A stretch of DNA of 21,106 nucleotides. Source: a virus. How positions within the stretch are numbered: position 1 is the stretch's first letter; every line of letters begins with the position of its first letter. Under the pieces are notes generated by a model. That model had not been told where the DNA came from. It made no database searches and worked only from the letters and a program-made list of their open reading frames with translations. Where the stretch lies: the IMG/VR virus record IMGVR_UViG_3300042889_001344, positions 1 to 21,106 of that record. One strand, given 5' to 3'. The position numbers were made by a program, and so were the translations under genes. Shown one piece after another: positions 1-7,204 of the stretch.

Positions 1-201
1 GTCATTGACTCGGCCTAGAGCATCGTAGTACTCAACGTATTGGCCATCATTGTACCACCAGAAATGGTCCCACGGTGCCCAGAAACGAGCAACGCGTTGA
101 TACTCGACAAGCCACTGCCTGCCAACTCTGAATATTCTAAGTTTTCTAATCGAGATCTGTTCGTACTCGATCCCAAACTCATTATCTACTAATTCGGTCA
201 T
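1..201 (-). CDS. Hypothetical phage protein, 3' end outside window
   Basis: An open frame runs from an ATG at 201 to the left edge with no stop, giving the first 67 residues. AGGA lies 7 nt before the ATG, which supports this start. The visible protein is rich in aromatic residues (WAPWDHFWWYNDG near residues 42-54), beginning MTELVDNEFG. I do not recognise a family. It starts 22 nt downstream of the 46-aa mini-gene and is probably on the same transcript as the primase. The C-terminus lies outside the window, so length and function cannot be judged. Confidence 0.65.
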   Translation of the reverse strand, partial: MTELVDNEFGIEYEQISIRKLRIFRVGRQWLVEYQRVARFWAPWDHFWWYNDGQYVEYYDALGRVND

Positions 202-223
202 ATCCGTTTCCTGTTAAATTGAA

Positions 224-364
224 TCAGAACACATGTCGTTGTTGCTTCTTACATACTGTACATATACGAAACTGTTGAGCCTTAGCTCCGCCAGCCGTTA
301 CCTTAGGAGAATCCCACTCTGACCACGTATGCCATCCAAATCGACATAAAAAACGATGCCACAT
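224..364 (-). CDS. 46-aa phage mini-protein with GWHxWSEW and CxxC
   Basis: This small gene starts at an ATG overlapping the primase stop codon (TAATG) and ends at TGA 224-226. The product begins MWHRFLCRFGWHTWSEWD and carries a single C-T-V-C pair near its C-terminus, preceding KKQQRHVF. Tiny proteins combining a G-W/H-H-x-W-S-x-W segment with a C-terminal CxxC are common in tailed phages. They look like small zinc-binding modules, probably using the His residues and the CxxC, though no function is established that I know of. The TAATG coupling to the primase, absence of internal stops and the recognisable motif pair support it as real despite its size. Confidence 0.6.
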   Translation of the reverse strand: MWHRFLCRFGWHTWSEWDSPKVTAGGAKAQQFRICTVCKKQQRHVF

Positions 365-1395
365 TATATTTTCTTCCACGACGCCATTTCGAGCTTTGCC
401 TCTAATCCCTTATATGTATGTTCGTTAATAATGTCAACTATTTTCTGCTGTGTCATCCCACTAAGGACCATATCATTTACATCCTTTTGCATCATAGTAT
501 TAGGCCACAAGCATACCTTGTATCCATTATCAACTGCCTTCTCAATATTCCTAACAATATCCTTATTACGAGGTTCGTTATCATAAACAATAGTAATGTT
601 ATCTTTATCAGCTACCTTAGGAAGGTCTGTAATCATATCACCACCCGCAGAAGCTAAGGCGTTAGGTAAAAACATCGAATCGATTGGACCTTCTACGACA
701 AAAATAGGCTTAGTTGTATCTAGAGTATCCAGTCCGAATAACTTAGGCTTTTCCTTGTCAGTAATAATAGTTATATATCGAATCGGAGACTTCTTCAACA
801 GCGCTCTGCCCTGAAAGCCGAACAAATTCTTATTCTCATCCAAGAACGGGATGATCAATCTGGGTTCATCATTATCCTCTGATTCAAACTTACCAGGCAT
901 AAATGTGTTGACCCATTTCTTAAAATGCTTTACAACATATAGCTTATAATGGTAATTAGAGGGTATCATACGCTTCTGGACATACAGCTTAACAGCATGT
1001 TCAGGAGGCAGAGATGATATCTTTTTCAAGCCCTTTAACGGACCCTCCTTAACAAACTTAGGAGGTAACATCTTCTCTACGAATTCAGTAATCTCATTCT
1101 TAGGTTTATCTATAGGATCGACACTAACTTTCTCCCTGATAAACTCATCGTATAACACAGCGTCCACATACTTGAGAAACTTAGGCGTTCCCATAGTAAC
1201 ATTGCAGTTGTGGCAGTGATATACTAGCTTACCCTTACTAGGATAAACATACCCCCGCGCTTTATGTTTATTGGTTCTTGAGTCGCCACAGACAGGACAA
1301 GAGAAGTTCCATTGATCGGGACCCTTGCGCTTAAAGTTTCTAAGTCTATTGGAGAGTAATGATATGTATTTTGATTCGAGCCACTGGTGAGACAT
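364..1395 (-). CDS. 61: DNA primase, T4 gp61 type
   Basis: This is the primase subunit of a T4-type primosome, which makes short RNA primers for lagging-strand synthesis together with the gp41-type helicase. Near residue 27 is an N-terminal zinc-binding segment (FSCPVCGDSRTNKHKARGY, then YHCHNCN). A TOPRIM core follows, with VVEGPIDSMF containing the catalytic Glu and YDNEPRNKD the Asp. The C-terminal KDVNDM segment is also conserved. Residue pattern and length (343 aa against about 342 in T4) match gp61 throughout. The frame is open to 1539, but I chose the ATG at 1395 (MSHQWLESKY) because it aligns with the T4 N-terminus. A longer start would run into the upstream gene ending at 1458. An AGGA lies about 12 nt upstream. 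No promoter is evident between 1396 and 1457, so it is probably cotranscribed with the lysis genes. Confidence 0.95.
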   Translation of the reverse strand: MSHQWLESKYISLLSNRLRNFKRKGPDQWNFSCPVCGDSRTNKHKARGYVYPSKGKLVYHCHNCNVTMGTPKFLKYVDAVLYDEFIREKVSVDPIDKPKNEITEFVEKMLPPKFVKEGPLKGLKKISSLPPEHAVKLYVQKRMIPSNYHYKLYVVKHFKKWVNTFMPGKFESEDNDEPRLIIPFLDENKNLFGFQGRALLKKSPIRYITIITDKEKPKLFGLDTLDTTKPIFVVEGPIDSMFLPNALASAGGDMITDLPKVADKDNITIVYDNEPRNKDIVRNIEKAVDNGYKVCLWPNTMMQKDVNDMVLSGMTQQKIVDIINEHTYKGLEAKLEMASWKKI

Positions 1396-1457
1396 TACTA
1401 TAACTATTCCTATATCATATGGGGACATTCCCCATGATACTAGAATATGAACTAAAG

Positions 1458-1943
1458 TCAACCGATAAATGTGGCCCACGGTACACGAGATACAACAAAA
1501 CCGATAACGGCTCCACCACCGACGACTGTCCACATCCATTTTTCAAGGCGAGAGAGGCGCTTTTCCATATCCTTGTGTTGCTCTTGACCTTCAACACGCA
1601 GCTGTTCTATTTTAGAAAGAACTTTATCATTATTATTGTCCATGTCGACCTGTAGTTCTCTTTCTACCGTATCAATTTTTCCGTACAAGTCCTTAACATA
1701 CTTTTCGGTTTCTTCTCTACGCTTTTCGACTACTTCTTCCAACTTCACTTGTACCTTTTCTTGAAATTCTAGGCGGCTACCCTGAACTGCTAGAATTTGA
1801 GATACAGTTGAAGATACTTCGGTTAGCTTCTCAATAGTAACATCTAACCGGTCGACGAGTGTACCAACCTGAGCCATATCTTGCTGAAGATGGCTGACGT
1901 TATCGGCTAAACTAGCTAGCTCAGGTTGGACACGCACGGACAT
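1458..1943 (-). CDS. Coiled-coil protein with C-terminal membrane anchor
   Basis: The 161-aa product is almost entirely heptad-like and charged over residues 10-134 (long coiled coil). It ends in one hydrophobic segment at about 136-153 (WMWTVVGGGAVIGFVV) and a short tail. It is therefore predicted to be a tail-anchored inner-membrane protein with a long cytoplasmic or periplasmic rod. The start codon overlaps the stop of the holin-like gene (TAATG), so translation is coupled and a role in lysis or lysis timing is plausible. I cannot name a family. It could be a holin partner, an antiholin, or a superinfection-exclusion protein. Confidence 0.8.
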   Translation of the reverse strand: MSVRVQPELASLADNVSHLQQDMAQVGTLVDRLDVTIEKLTEVSSTVSQILAVQGSRLEFQEKVQVKLEEVVEKRREETEKYVKDLYGKIDTVERELQVDMDNNNDKVLSKIEQLRVEGQEQHKDMEKRLSRLEKWMWTVVGGGAVIGFVVSRVPWATFIG

Positions 1944-2188
1944 TAGGAGATATTATCTACAGGAGCTTTAGGTGCGAACTTTTCAGCACCAGTGATACCA
2001 AGACCAGCAATAACGATGTACATCATTGATTCGAACATGAATTGCTCCACAGTGTAGTCCCAAAACAGATTAGCAATGTAACCTGCAGCCACAAGAACAG
2101 TAGCTAACATGGTAACAAGTCTTTTGGAAGAGTATGAGCCACTTCCGTCCTGCATAACCTGCGAGAGATATTTTTTAATTGAACCCAT
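1943..2188 (-). CDS. Holin-like small membrane protein
   Basis: The 81-aa product has a short polar N-terminus (MGSIKKYLSQVMQDGSGSYS). Two hydrophobic segments follow at about 25-43 and 51-68, joined by WDYTVEQF, then a short charged C-terminal tail. Size and topology fit phage holins, which open the inner membrane at the end of infection. T4 itself uses a different one-segment holin (gene t), so this is not a direct T4 homologue. AAAGGA sits 8 nt before the ATG. A late-promoter-like AATAAATA lies 46 nt upstream. It sits close to a spanin pair, which strengthens the lysis assignment. No endolysin gene is in the window. Confidence 0.7.
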   Translation of the reverse strand: MGSIKKYLSQVMQDGSGSYSSKRLVTMLATVLVAAGYIANLFWDYTVEQFMFESMMYIVIAGLGITGAEKFAPKAPVDNIS

Positions 2189-2233
2189 CTTATGTTTCCT
2201 TTGTAGTTACATAATTAAGGAATTCACTCAAAC

Positions 2234-2241
2234 TATTTATT
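2234..2241 (-). promoter_or_regulatory. T4-type late promoter octamer AATAAATA
   Basis: On the minus strand the octamer reads AATAAATA, one base from the T4 late consensus TATAAATA. It lies 46 nt before the ATG of the holin-like gene, at the end of the 95-aa gene upstream. The location in a gap and agreement with six other NATAAATA sites in this window support it. The first base differs from the consensus. Confidence 0.6.
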
Positions 2242-2527
2242 ATTTTTTCTTGCCGGTCCGGATGAATGCCATCTGTGCAAGCCTTTTAGCTGTAGCTAAG
2301 GTCTGCGGCGTATCATCTGCATTGAGAGTTGAAAGGGCTGCTATAAGCATCAGCAGCCCTTTATTGTCTCCGGAATCGGGGCTATTAATGAATTTATAAA
2401 AGTTAGATGTAATAGTTGCAATTACAGCTCGCTTTGCCTCGTCTGACGTAGCATCAGCTTTCGCTGTGGCATCGTCAATAGCTTCTACAGTTCTTGCTTC
2501 TAAGAAGTACGAGGAGAATTTCTTCAT
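2240..2527 (-). CDS. Small protein with capsid-targeting-like N-terminus
   Basis: The 95-aa product begins MKKFSSYFLE followed by A. This has the form of the T4 internal-protein targeting peptide (MKTYQEFIAE followed by A in IPIII, from memory). The (I/L)xE before A/S/G rule of the gp21 prohead protease is only partly met, because the third residue before the cut is Phe. The rest is alanine-rich and helical with a basic end (RTGKKK). Cleavage after Glu10 would leave about 85 residues. It overlaps the upstream gene by TAATG and is followed by a late-promoter-like site. No family is recognised. The lysis neighbourhood would also allow a non-packaged role. Confidence 0.75.
   Translation of the reverse strand: MKKFSSYFLEARTVEAIDDATAKADATSDEAKRAVIATITSNFYKFINSPDSGDNKGLLMLIAALSTLNADDTPQTLATAKRLAQMAFIRTGKKK
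2332..2362 (-). repeat. Perfect 11-bp inverted repeat inside the 95-aa gene
   Basis: Arms AAAGGGCTGCT (2332-2342) and AGCAGCCCTTT (2352-2362) are exact reverse complements around a 9-nt loop. On the minus-strand RNA the stem ends in UUU and then CAACUC, so it is a weak terminator candidate rather than a strong one. It lies inside codons for K-G-L-L-M-L-I-A-A-L-S. It may be a transcript-processing or attenuation hairpin between the spanin and holin genes, or may be chance. Confidence 0.5.
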
Positions 2528-2838
2528 TATTTCTTTTTCTTTCTTCCCGTACGGGCTTTGCCTTGAGCAGCTTTAGCCACGCCCTTAGCTTGCTTAGCCA
2601 CAGCCTTAACAGCAACGGCTACATCGGCTACTTCTTCTTGAATTCGCTCTACGCGCTCTTTTGCTTCTTCGACAACATCTTCTACTTTATCTTCTACTTT
2701 GTCGACAATGACACCAGCATCTTTTAGCGTAACGGCACCATCACCATCTGCATCTAAGCGAAGACGGTTAGCGTAAATAATTGCTGCACCTAAAGCGACA
2801 ACAACTACAGCTGCAATTATATAAACAGTATCAATCAT
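2527..2838 (-). CDS. Membrane-anchored protein with EF-hand loop and basic tail
   Basis: The 103-aa product has a hydrophobic segment at about 4-23. A canonical 12-residue EF-hand-type loop, DADGDGAVTLKD, follows at 29-40, with Asp at loop positions 1, 3, 5 and 12. Then comes a charged helix (EDKVEDVVEEAKERVERIQ) and a C-terminal tail of Lys/Ala ending RTGRKKKK. A calcium-binding, single-pass membrane protein is the direct reading. It overlaps the outer-membrane spanin gene by 8 nt and is followed by the 95-aa gene through TAATG, so it travels with the lysis genes. A single EF loop can also be structural, and no phage family is recognised. Confidence 0.75.
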   Translation of the reverse strand: MIDTVYIIAAVVVVALGAAIIYANRLRLDADGDGAVTLKDAGVIVDKVEDKVEDVVEEAKERVERIQEEVADVAVAVKAVAKQAKGVAKAAQGKARTGRKKKK

Positions 2839-3031
2839 TTTCTTTCACTCCTTCTGGTGAGTCGGATTTTGCCGACTCTTTTAATATAGTATTTAGCTCT
2901 TTTGGAGACTCCATAAGAATTGCAGGGGGATCGGGCATGTAGGCTTGAGGCACCAATCTGGTTTTCTTTCCTCCAAACATACTACACCCAGCAAGGGCCA
3001 ATGCTGCCACGATAATAATTACATATTTCAT
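2831..3031 (-). CDS. Outer-membrane spanin lipoprotein (Rz1-like)
   Basis: The 66-aa product starts with a short lipoprotein signal (MKYVIIIVAALALAGC). The lipobox is LAGC and Cys16 is the lipidation site. The mature part is short, with prolines (PQAYMPDPPAIL), ending in a charged tail. Outer-membrane spanins have this composition: a small lipoprotein that pairs with the inner-membrane spanin to fuse the two membranes in the last step of lysis of Gram-negative hosts. It follows the Rz-like gene after one spacer base. AGGAG lies inside the end of that gene, 6 nt before the ATG. A Gram-negative host is implied. Confidence 0.8.
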   Translation of the reverse strand: MKYVIIIVAALALAGCSMFGGKKTRLVPQAYMPDPPAILMESPKELNTILKESAKSDSPEGVKEND

Positions 3032-3032
3032 A

Positions 3033-3548
3033 TCACTTCTCCTTAGGAGCCTGTAGGTTAGCCTTATCGATCGCCATTTTATTATCCGTAATCCATCTTT
3101 GTAGACTGATTAGCTGTTGCTTATTAGCATGACATGTACTATAATTAGAGAGTACGACTGTTAATGCAGCATTGTCCATCACGCCTGATGGGGACATATC
3201 AGATGCTAACACGGCATCTGGATCCGCGAGTCTTGCTGATGCGTCGTGTAACTCTACCCAACCATTAGAGAGGTTGTTCGTACCTTCACCTAGACCGACC
3301 AGTCTGTCTTTATAAATTGTTTCTTTATCAGTAATGGTTCTAACCACATCGACATATTCTGTAACAACGTTATCAGATATTTTCGTGTTCTCAGTTTTTA
3401 ATTCTGAGATTTGCTTCTCAGCCTTTGCTTGGAAGTTAGCTAGTTCGATCTCGGCATGAGCCGATCCCTTCATGTATCCCCAACCTGCAGCACCAAGCAC
3501 GATAAAGATAATAGCCATAATCTTAACAGGAAACGGAATCATACCCAT
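3033..3548 (-). CDS. Inner-membrane spanin (Rz-like)
   Basis: The 171-aa product has an N-terminal membrane segment at about 8-27. A periplasmic region follows, with a coiled-coil stretch (FQAKAEKQISELKTENTKIS) and a second helix ending near residue 150. The C-terminal part contains the cysteine-bearing segment NYSTCHANKQQLISLQRWI, similar to the end of Rz-type spanins. The partner lipoprotein gene begins directly downstream. This arrangement (Rz then Rz1, separate genes) supports the assignment more than sequence alone does. AAAGG lies 7-8 nt before the ATG, within the end of the preceding gene. Confidence 0.8.
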   Translation of the reverse strand: MGMIPFPVKIMAIIFIVLGAAGWGYMKGSAHAEIELANFQAKAEKQISELKTENTKISDNVVTEYVDVVRTITDKETIYKDRLVGLGEGTNNLSNGWVELHDASARLADPDAVLASDMSPSGVMDNAALTVVLSNYSTCHANKQQLISLQRWITDNKMAIDKANLQAPKEK

Positions 3549-3549
3549 A

Positions 3550-4071
3550 TCACTTACCTTTCAAAAACAATCCAAAAGTTTTTCTGCCTGCCTTAGGAGC
3601 TTCGGCTTGGTTCTTCTTTTTATAACGATTCATAGCAGCTGGCTTGACACCAGGTTCGCCTTGAGGACCAACACCCATACCAGCGATCTTACCAGATCCA
3701 GCTGACATAGTAGGGGCTTCTTCTTTAATACGACCTACTTTTTTATTCACAGCGGCCATAAGTTTCTTGTCATCCATACCAGCAATACGAGCCGCATTGA
3801 CAACATGACCTTTGTTGAGATTCCCTTTGTTGCGCTTTATTAATGCATCTGCATAAGAGTCGACATCTTCGTTCATCTCTGTTCTTGTATAATCAGCAGC
3901 AGTTTGGAGATAGTCATAAGCAAGTGTGACCTTTGACTGGACCCACTCAGGAAGATCAGTATCTGGTTCTAACAGATCATGCATTTGTTGCGCATGCTGC
4001 ATGATACCCTTGAGCTGAGACATTACCATCTCACCCTCAAAACCATACTCTCTAGGATCTTTTTTAGCCAT
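3550..4071 (-). CDS. Conserved phage protein with helical module
   Basis: The 173-aa product has a helical N-terminal domain (about 9-66, including QLKGIMQHAQQMHDLLE and PEWVQSKVTLAYDYLQTA). A middle domain with basic helices follows, then a glycine-rich linker near 122-140 containing GVGPQGEPGV, and a basic C-terminus. I recall the PEWVQSK-type module and the GPQGEPG linker recurring in proteins of T4-like phages from water, often near internal or precursor proteins, but I know of no assigned function. The stop of the upstream gene overlaps its ATG. A virion or head-internal location is an inference. Confidence 0.75.
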   Translation of the reverse strand: MAKKDPREYGFEGEMVMSQLKGIMQHAQQMHDLLEPDTDLPEWVQSKVTLAYDYLQTAADYTRTEMNEDVDSYADALIKRNKGNLNKGHVVNAARIAGMDDKKLMAAVNKKVGRIKEEAPTMSAGSGKIAGMGVGPQGEPGVKPAAMNRYKKKNQAEAPKAGRKTFGLFLKGK

Positions 4072-4460
4072 TAAATCTTCCTTAATACTTCTACAATATA
4101 TTCGTCCATGGGAATGTTACAACTATATATTATACTGTTATCGGGTCCTACATTAGTTACTTTGTCGGGCATATAGTTAAGTAGAACTAGAAACGGCTTT
4201 AAGTAATTATAATAGCCATCTAGCTTATAGAATAGCATTCTAGTAGCAGCTTCCCCGAACACATTATATAATATGGTTAAGTGGTTGAGTATTAGACGCT
4301 CTTTAAGCTCTCCCGACTCTTGATACTTACCAAACAATCTTTTCAAATACTTGAATCTTTTGAGGTCATCATAAAATTCTAGCGTATCGTAACACTGTGG
4401 ATTATCATAGTGCTTCGCAGCAAACAATACAAAATTATTTTCATCAAGTACTTCATGCAT
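4071..4460 (-). CDS. Conserved T4-like phage protein of unknown function
   Basis: The 129-aa product contains the stretches HYDNPQCYDTLEFYDDLKRF and KERLILNHLTILYNVFGEA, then RMLFYKL. I associate this pattern with a protein family found across T4-like cyanophages and relatives, without known function. The length is typical of that family. The ATG at 4460 (MHEVLDENNF) is the first in frame. A clear ribosome site is not visible before it, so the start is moderately certain. The product is soluble, mixed in charge and mainly helical. Confidence 0.8.
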   Translation of the reverse strand: MHEVLDENNFVLFAAKHYDNPQCYDTLEFYDDLKRFKYLKRLFGKYQESGELKERLILNHLTILYNVFGEAATRMLFYKLDGYYNYLKPFLVLLNYMPDKVTNVGPDNSIIYSCNIPMDEYIVEVLRKI

Positions 4461-4502
4461 ATTATAATCTACAAACTCTAAAACGGTTGATATCAGTACG
4501 TA

Positions 4503-4510
4503 TATTTACC
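4503..4510 (-). promoter_or_regulatory. Weak late-promoter-like site GGTAAATA
   Basis: On the minus strand GGTAAATA (then TA) lies 43 nt before the ATG at 4460, in the 89-nt gap downstream of the tail-fibre gene. It keeps TAAATA but lacks the first A of NATAAATA, so it is a weaker match than the other sites. Confidence 0.3.
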
Positions 4511-4549
4511 ACTTGGTATTTCACCTCTACTCTTGCTAAGTACCGTATC

Positions 4550-6490
4550 TTAAATCCACGTCCCCGGACTTGCTTGCCAAGCTCCATCTGTAAAGATTAA
4601 AGTACACATATCTGTGTTGATAACTTCGAGAGGGCTAGCACCTACTATAGTTCTGAACGGATTTAATATCCCATTAGTATCCACATCCCCTGTGTATCTC
4701 CAGTTGGCCACCGTAACAAGTACAGCGGATGGAGAGACGCCGTTTTGGGCTACCAAATACATGATCTGTCCTTCAACACCGTCTGCTAGTGTATAGCTGC
4801 CATCTGTTAGTTTGTTGACAGATTTGGTTAGATCTAATGCTGTAGGAGTTTCTTGAACTACCCCATTAACTGTGACAGTGATAGTAGTACCTGCTGTGCC
4901 ACCAATGTCGCCACTGTCAATTGTTCCCAACACATCGTTGATTGATACGTTTGCTGTGCTACTCACGCTAACAAAATTATTAATAACACCGCCGGTAACA
5001 GCCACACTAAAAGTCACAGTACCCAGCGTAAACGGACCGTATTGAGCGTCGGTTAATCCAGTTAGCGCAGAGTTGGAAGTTAATGACTCAGCAATACCAG
5101 TAGTTGTTGGCAAGACTGTACCAGTCTTGGCCACTGTGCTTTTAACTACTGCACCTGGTAATGTTAGTTTACCATCTGTGCCAAATGTCCAAAGTTTGGT
5201 CCCATCGTCTGTAAAAACTTTTATACCTTTATTTTCACCAGCGGCAAAGACCACATGATCTAAATTGTCTCCACCTATTGCTCCATTGAATGCTCCATAC
5301 TCGTCATAGAACCTAATAACTCTTTGGTTAGGGGCGTTTAGGAATCCATTGGAGTCAAAAGTCCACTTGCCGTTACCACCACCGCTTGGATATAGGAATG
5401 TGTTTATTTCAATACCGCCATCAGTGGTAGTACGCACATTGTGATCATCAGTACCCAAGAAGATACTGGTTTCAGTCAAGTTGCCTGTGGTCAAGTGCAA
5501 GTGATGATCGGCATCAAAAGTAGGGGCCGCCGAGTTGAACAATTGTGTCTCAACACCTATATTCGCAGGATCGTAGTTATTGTCTTCTGGTGATACGCGG
5601 ACTGTGAATTCGTAGTCATCACTGTCTACTGTAAAACTAAAATTACCGGCAGCGTCTGTTAGCGTTACCGTACCAGATTCTGGACTTGCTATACCAGCAT
5701 TCTCCGGGGTGATCCACCAGTAGAGTGTTCCATTGGCATTGGCCGGTGAATTAACAGCTATCTCAACAGTGTCATTGACTAGGGGATTAATTATGTACCA
5801 GTTCAGTGCTATGCCATTGTCATTAGCGGTATAGTTACCACCACCTTTAATCACCAACTTCTGGCTAGCAACATCTGGACTTGCTGGAGTAAGTTGAATT
5901 GTAGGATTGCTGGTAACATACCCCTCTTTAATAGTACCACCGGCTGGTAGTCGTAAATCCCCGTCGTTGCGGAATCGCCATTCTTTAACGTTAGTTTCTT
6001 CAGTGGTCCAATTTGTTCCTATGTGGATGCCATTATTGCCGGTGTTTACCTGTATATATTGAAGCCCGTCGGGGCTGGTAATACCACCGTCATCATCAGG
6101 TATAAACCAAGTTGAGTTGGCTGCGGCTTGACCAGGATATATGTTGGATAGTTTACTACCTGTCGGTAATATTAATGTACCATCGGTGTCAAGCACAACT
6201 TCATTGAGACCGTTGACTAATTTATTTGTAGGCTCACCGGTTCCAGCTTCACCCTTATCACCTTTAGTGCCTGCATCGCCCTTTGTACCAGCAGTTCCAA
6301 CTTCACCCTTATCACCTTTAGTACCAGACACTGCTCCTACTTGAGTTGCAATGTAAGTAGCCAAGGTGTTAGCAGTAACTTTTTTAGTTGAGGAGGTGTT
6401 AGCACCGACCTGCTCTATTAGAAACAGGTCGGTGTTTGATACGGAGGTAGCCGATGTAAATTCAGGTATTTTCTTCGAGCGATTCGACAT
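4550..6490 (-). CDS. Tail fibre with collagen-like repeat
   Basis: The 646-aa product begins with a fibre-type N-terminus (SVSNTDLFLIEQ at about 16-27). A run of nine Gly-X-Y triplets follows from Gly56 to Gly83 (GTK, GDK, GEV and so on), a collagen-like trimeric rod. Further on the pattern W-x-F-x-x-D/N-G-x-L-x-L/A-P recurs, at about 171-182, 376-386 and 434-445. A related copy, VLDTDGTLILPTG, lies near 99. This pattern is usual in fibre proteins of T4-like phages. Beta-rich domains with Ser/Thr/Gly/Asn-rich sequence follow to the C-terminus. The role is probably receptor binding or a fibre segment. GGAG lies 7-8 nt before the ATG. No dedicated chaperone gene is recognisable beside it. Confidence 0.8.
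   Translation of the reverse strand: MSNRSKKIPEFTSATSVSNTDLFLIEQVGANTSSTKKVTANTLATYIATQVGAVSGTKGDKGEVGTAGTKGDAGTKGDKGEAGTGEPTNKLVNGLNEVVLDTDGTLILPTGSKLSNIYPGQAAANSTWFIPDDDGGITSPDGLQYIQVNTGNNGIHIGTNWTTEETNVKEWRFRNDGDLRLPAGGTIKEGYVTSNPTIQLTPASPDVASQKLVIKGGGNYTANDNGIALNWYIINPLVNDTVEIAVNSPANANGTLYWWITPENAGIASPESGTVTLTDAAGNFSFTVDSDDYEFTVRVSPEDNNYDPANIGVETQLFNSAAPTFDADHHLHLTTGNLTETSIFLGTDDHNVRTTTDGGIEINTFLYPSGGGNGKWTFDSNGFLNAPNQRVIRFYDEYGAFNGAIGGDNLDHVVFAAGENKGIKVFTDDGTKLWTFGTDGKLTLPGAVVKSTVAKTGTVLPTTTGIAESLTSNSALTGLTDAQYGPFTLGTVTFSVAVTGGVINNFVSVSSTANVSINDVLGTIDSGDIGGTAGTTITVTVNGVVQETPTALDLTKSVNKLTDGSYTLADGVEGQIMYLVAQNGVSPSAVLVTVANWRYTGDVDTNGILNPFRTIVGASPLEVINTDMCTLIFTDGAWQASPGTWI
6247..6322 (-). 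repeat. 54-nt period repeat encoding collagen-like triplets
   Basis: The 22-nt string starting CTTCACCCTTATC occurs at 6247 and again at 6301, a period of 54 nt equal to six Gly-X-Y triplets. It lies in the collagen-like part of the tail fibre, where unequal recombination could change rod length. Confidence 0.7.
6403..6434 (-). repeat. Perfect 10-bp inverted repeat at start of tail-fibre gene
   Basis: CACCGACCTG (6403-6412) and CAGGTCGGTG (6425-6434) are exact complements around a 12-nt loop. The hairpin would form in the mRNA about 56 nt after the start codon, over codons for residues 19-30. It has no U-tract, so it is not a terminator. It may be a translation-level structure or chance. Confidence 0.45.
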
Positions 6491-6544
6491 CGGCTACTCC
6501 AGTTTTAGGCAGGTATTGTAATTAAGCGTCTTTATGCGCGGTTA

Positions 6545-7177
6545 TTAAGTTGTAATAGTTAATGTAGCGTTAGACGATGTGACTGTGTCAGCACCAGCTG
6601 CCGAGACTGCAACCTTGAATCCAGCATTAGCTGTTTGGACGGCTGAGTTCACGGTAAGTGTTGCAGCAGTAGTTACACCAACGTTAGCATTTGTTGCAAT
6701 CGCTGCACCATTAGCATATGTCCATGCATATGTCAGCGAAGCGCCTGCTGGAGTCGAAGCTCCAACAACAGTGAAGGTTGCATTCTCAGCAGCAGATGTA
6801 TTTGCTGTGGTGTTCGATGGTTGTGTTCTAATGCGAAGTTTGTAATCTTGATAGACAGCGTCTTCACTATCTGTTCCGATTGTCGACATAGCAACAAGCA
6901 CTTCAGTCTGAGTACGTCCAGCACGGCCGCCCGAACCAACTGTACGGAGAACCCAACCAGCGTGAGCAGCGCGATCACCCGAACCTTCTTCGCGTGCGGC
7001 CGTAACTTCGTTAGCATCGACGCCAAATTGACCGGCTGTAACACCAGTGATGAATGCGTCGGCTGTTGTATTGCCAAACAGTGCTGTTTGGTTAACTGTA
7101 TTTGCAGGCAGATTCACTTGTGTGGTGGCCCATAGGACCGAATTTGCCGCGTCGTCTGTATTGCCCCATTGAGCCAT
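6545..7177 (-). CDS. Virion protein with C-terminal Ig-like domain
   Basis: The 210-aa product starts MAQWGNTDDAANSVLWA. I associate this opening with structural proteins of T4-like phages from water. Residues 1-112 contain a Gly-rich conserved core (HAGWVLRTVGSGGRAGRTQ). Residues about 115-209 form an Ig-like beta domain (LRIRTQPSN, SLTYAWTYANG, then AAENATF and NATLTI strands). Surface-exposed Ig domains on phage heads and tails often bind sugars on the host surface. A head-decoration or tail-surface role is likely. AGGAG lies 7 nt before the ATG. A GATAAATA late promoter is 29 nt upstream, so it is probably strongly expressed late. Confidence 0.75.
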   Translation of the reverse strand: MAQWGNTDDAANSVLWATTQVNLPANTVNQTALFGNTTADAFITGVTAGQFGVDANEVTAAREEGSGDRAAHAGWVLRTVGSGGRAGRTQTEVLVAMSTIGTDSEDAVYQDYKLRIRTQPSNTTANTSAAENATFTVVGASTPAGASLTYAWTYANGAAIATNANVGVTTAATLTVNSAVQTANAGFKVAVSAAGADTVTSSNATLTITT

Positions 7178-7204
7178 TTTACTTCTCCTAAGTGTTTACT
7201 TTAG

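Noticed and set aside
1396-1539. Longer N-terminus for the primase (start at 1539 or 1428)
   Set aside because: The extra residues do not resemble gp61, would overlap the upstream gene or its end, and the start at 1395 gives the T4-like N-terminus and length.
6733-7077. 114-aa minus-strand frame overlapping the Ig-domain virion gene
   Set aside because: It is a second frame of the same strand with low-complexity leucine/arginine composition and no ribosome site; the 210-aa frame has a promoter, ribosome site and recognisable domains.
7074-7091. 18-bp palindrome CCAAACAGTGCTGTTTGG inside the Ig-domain gene
   Set aside because: The 2-nt loop cannot form a good hairpin and it lies inside conserved coding sequence; likely chance.
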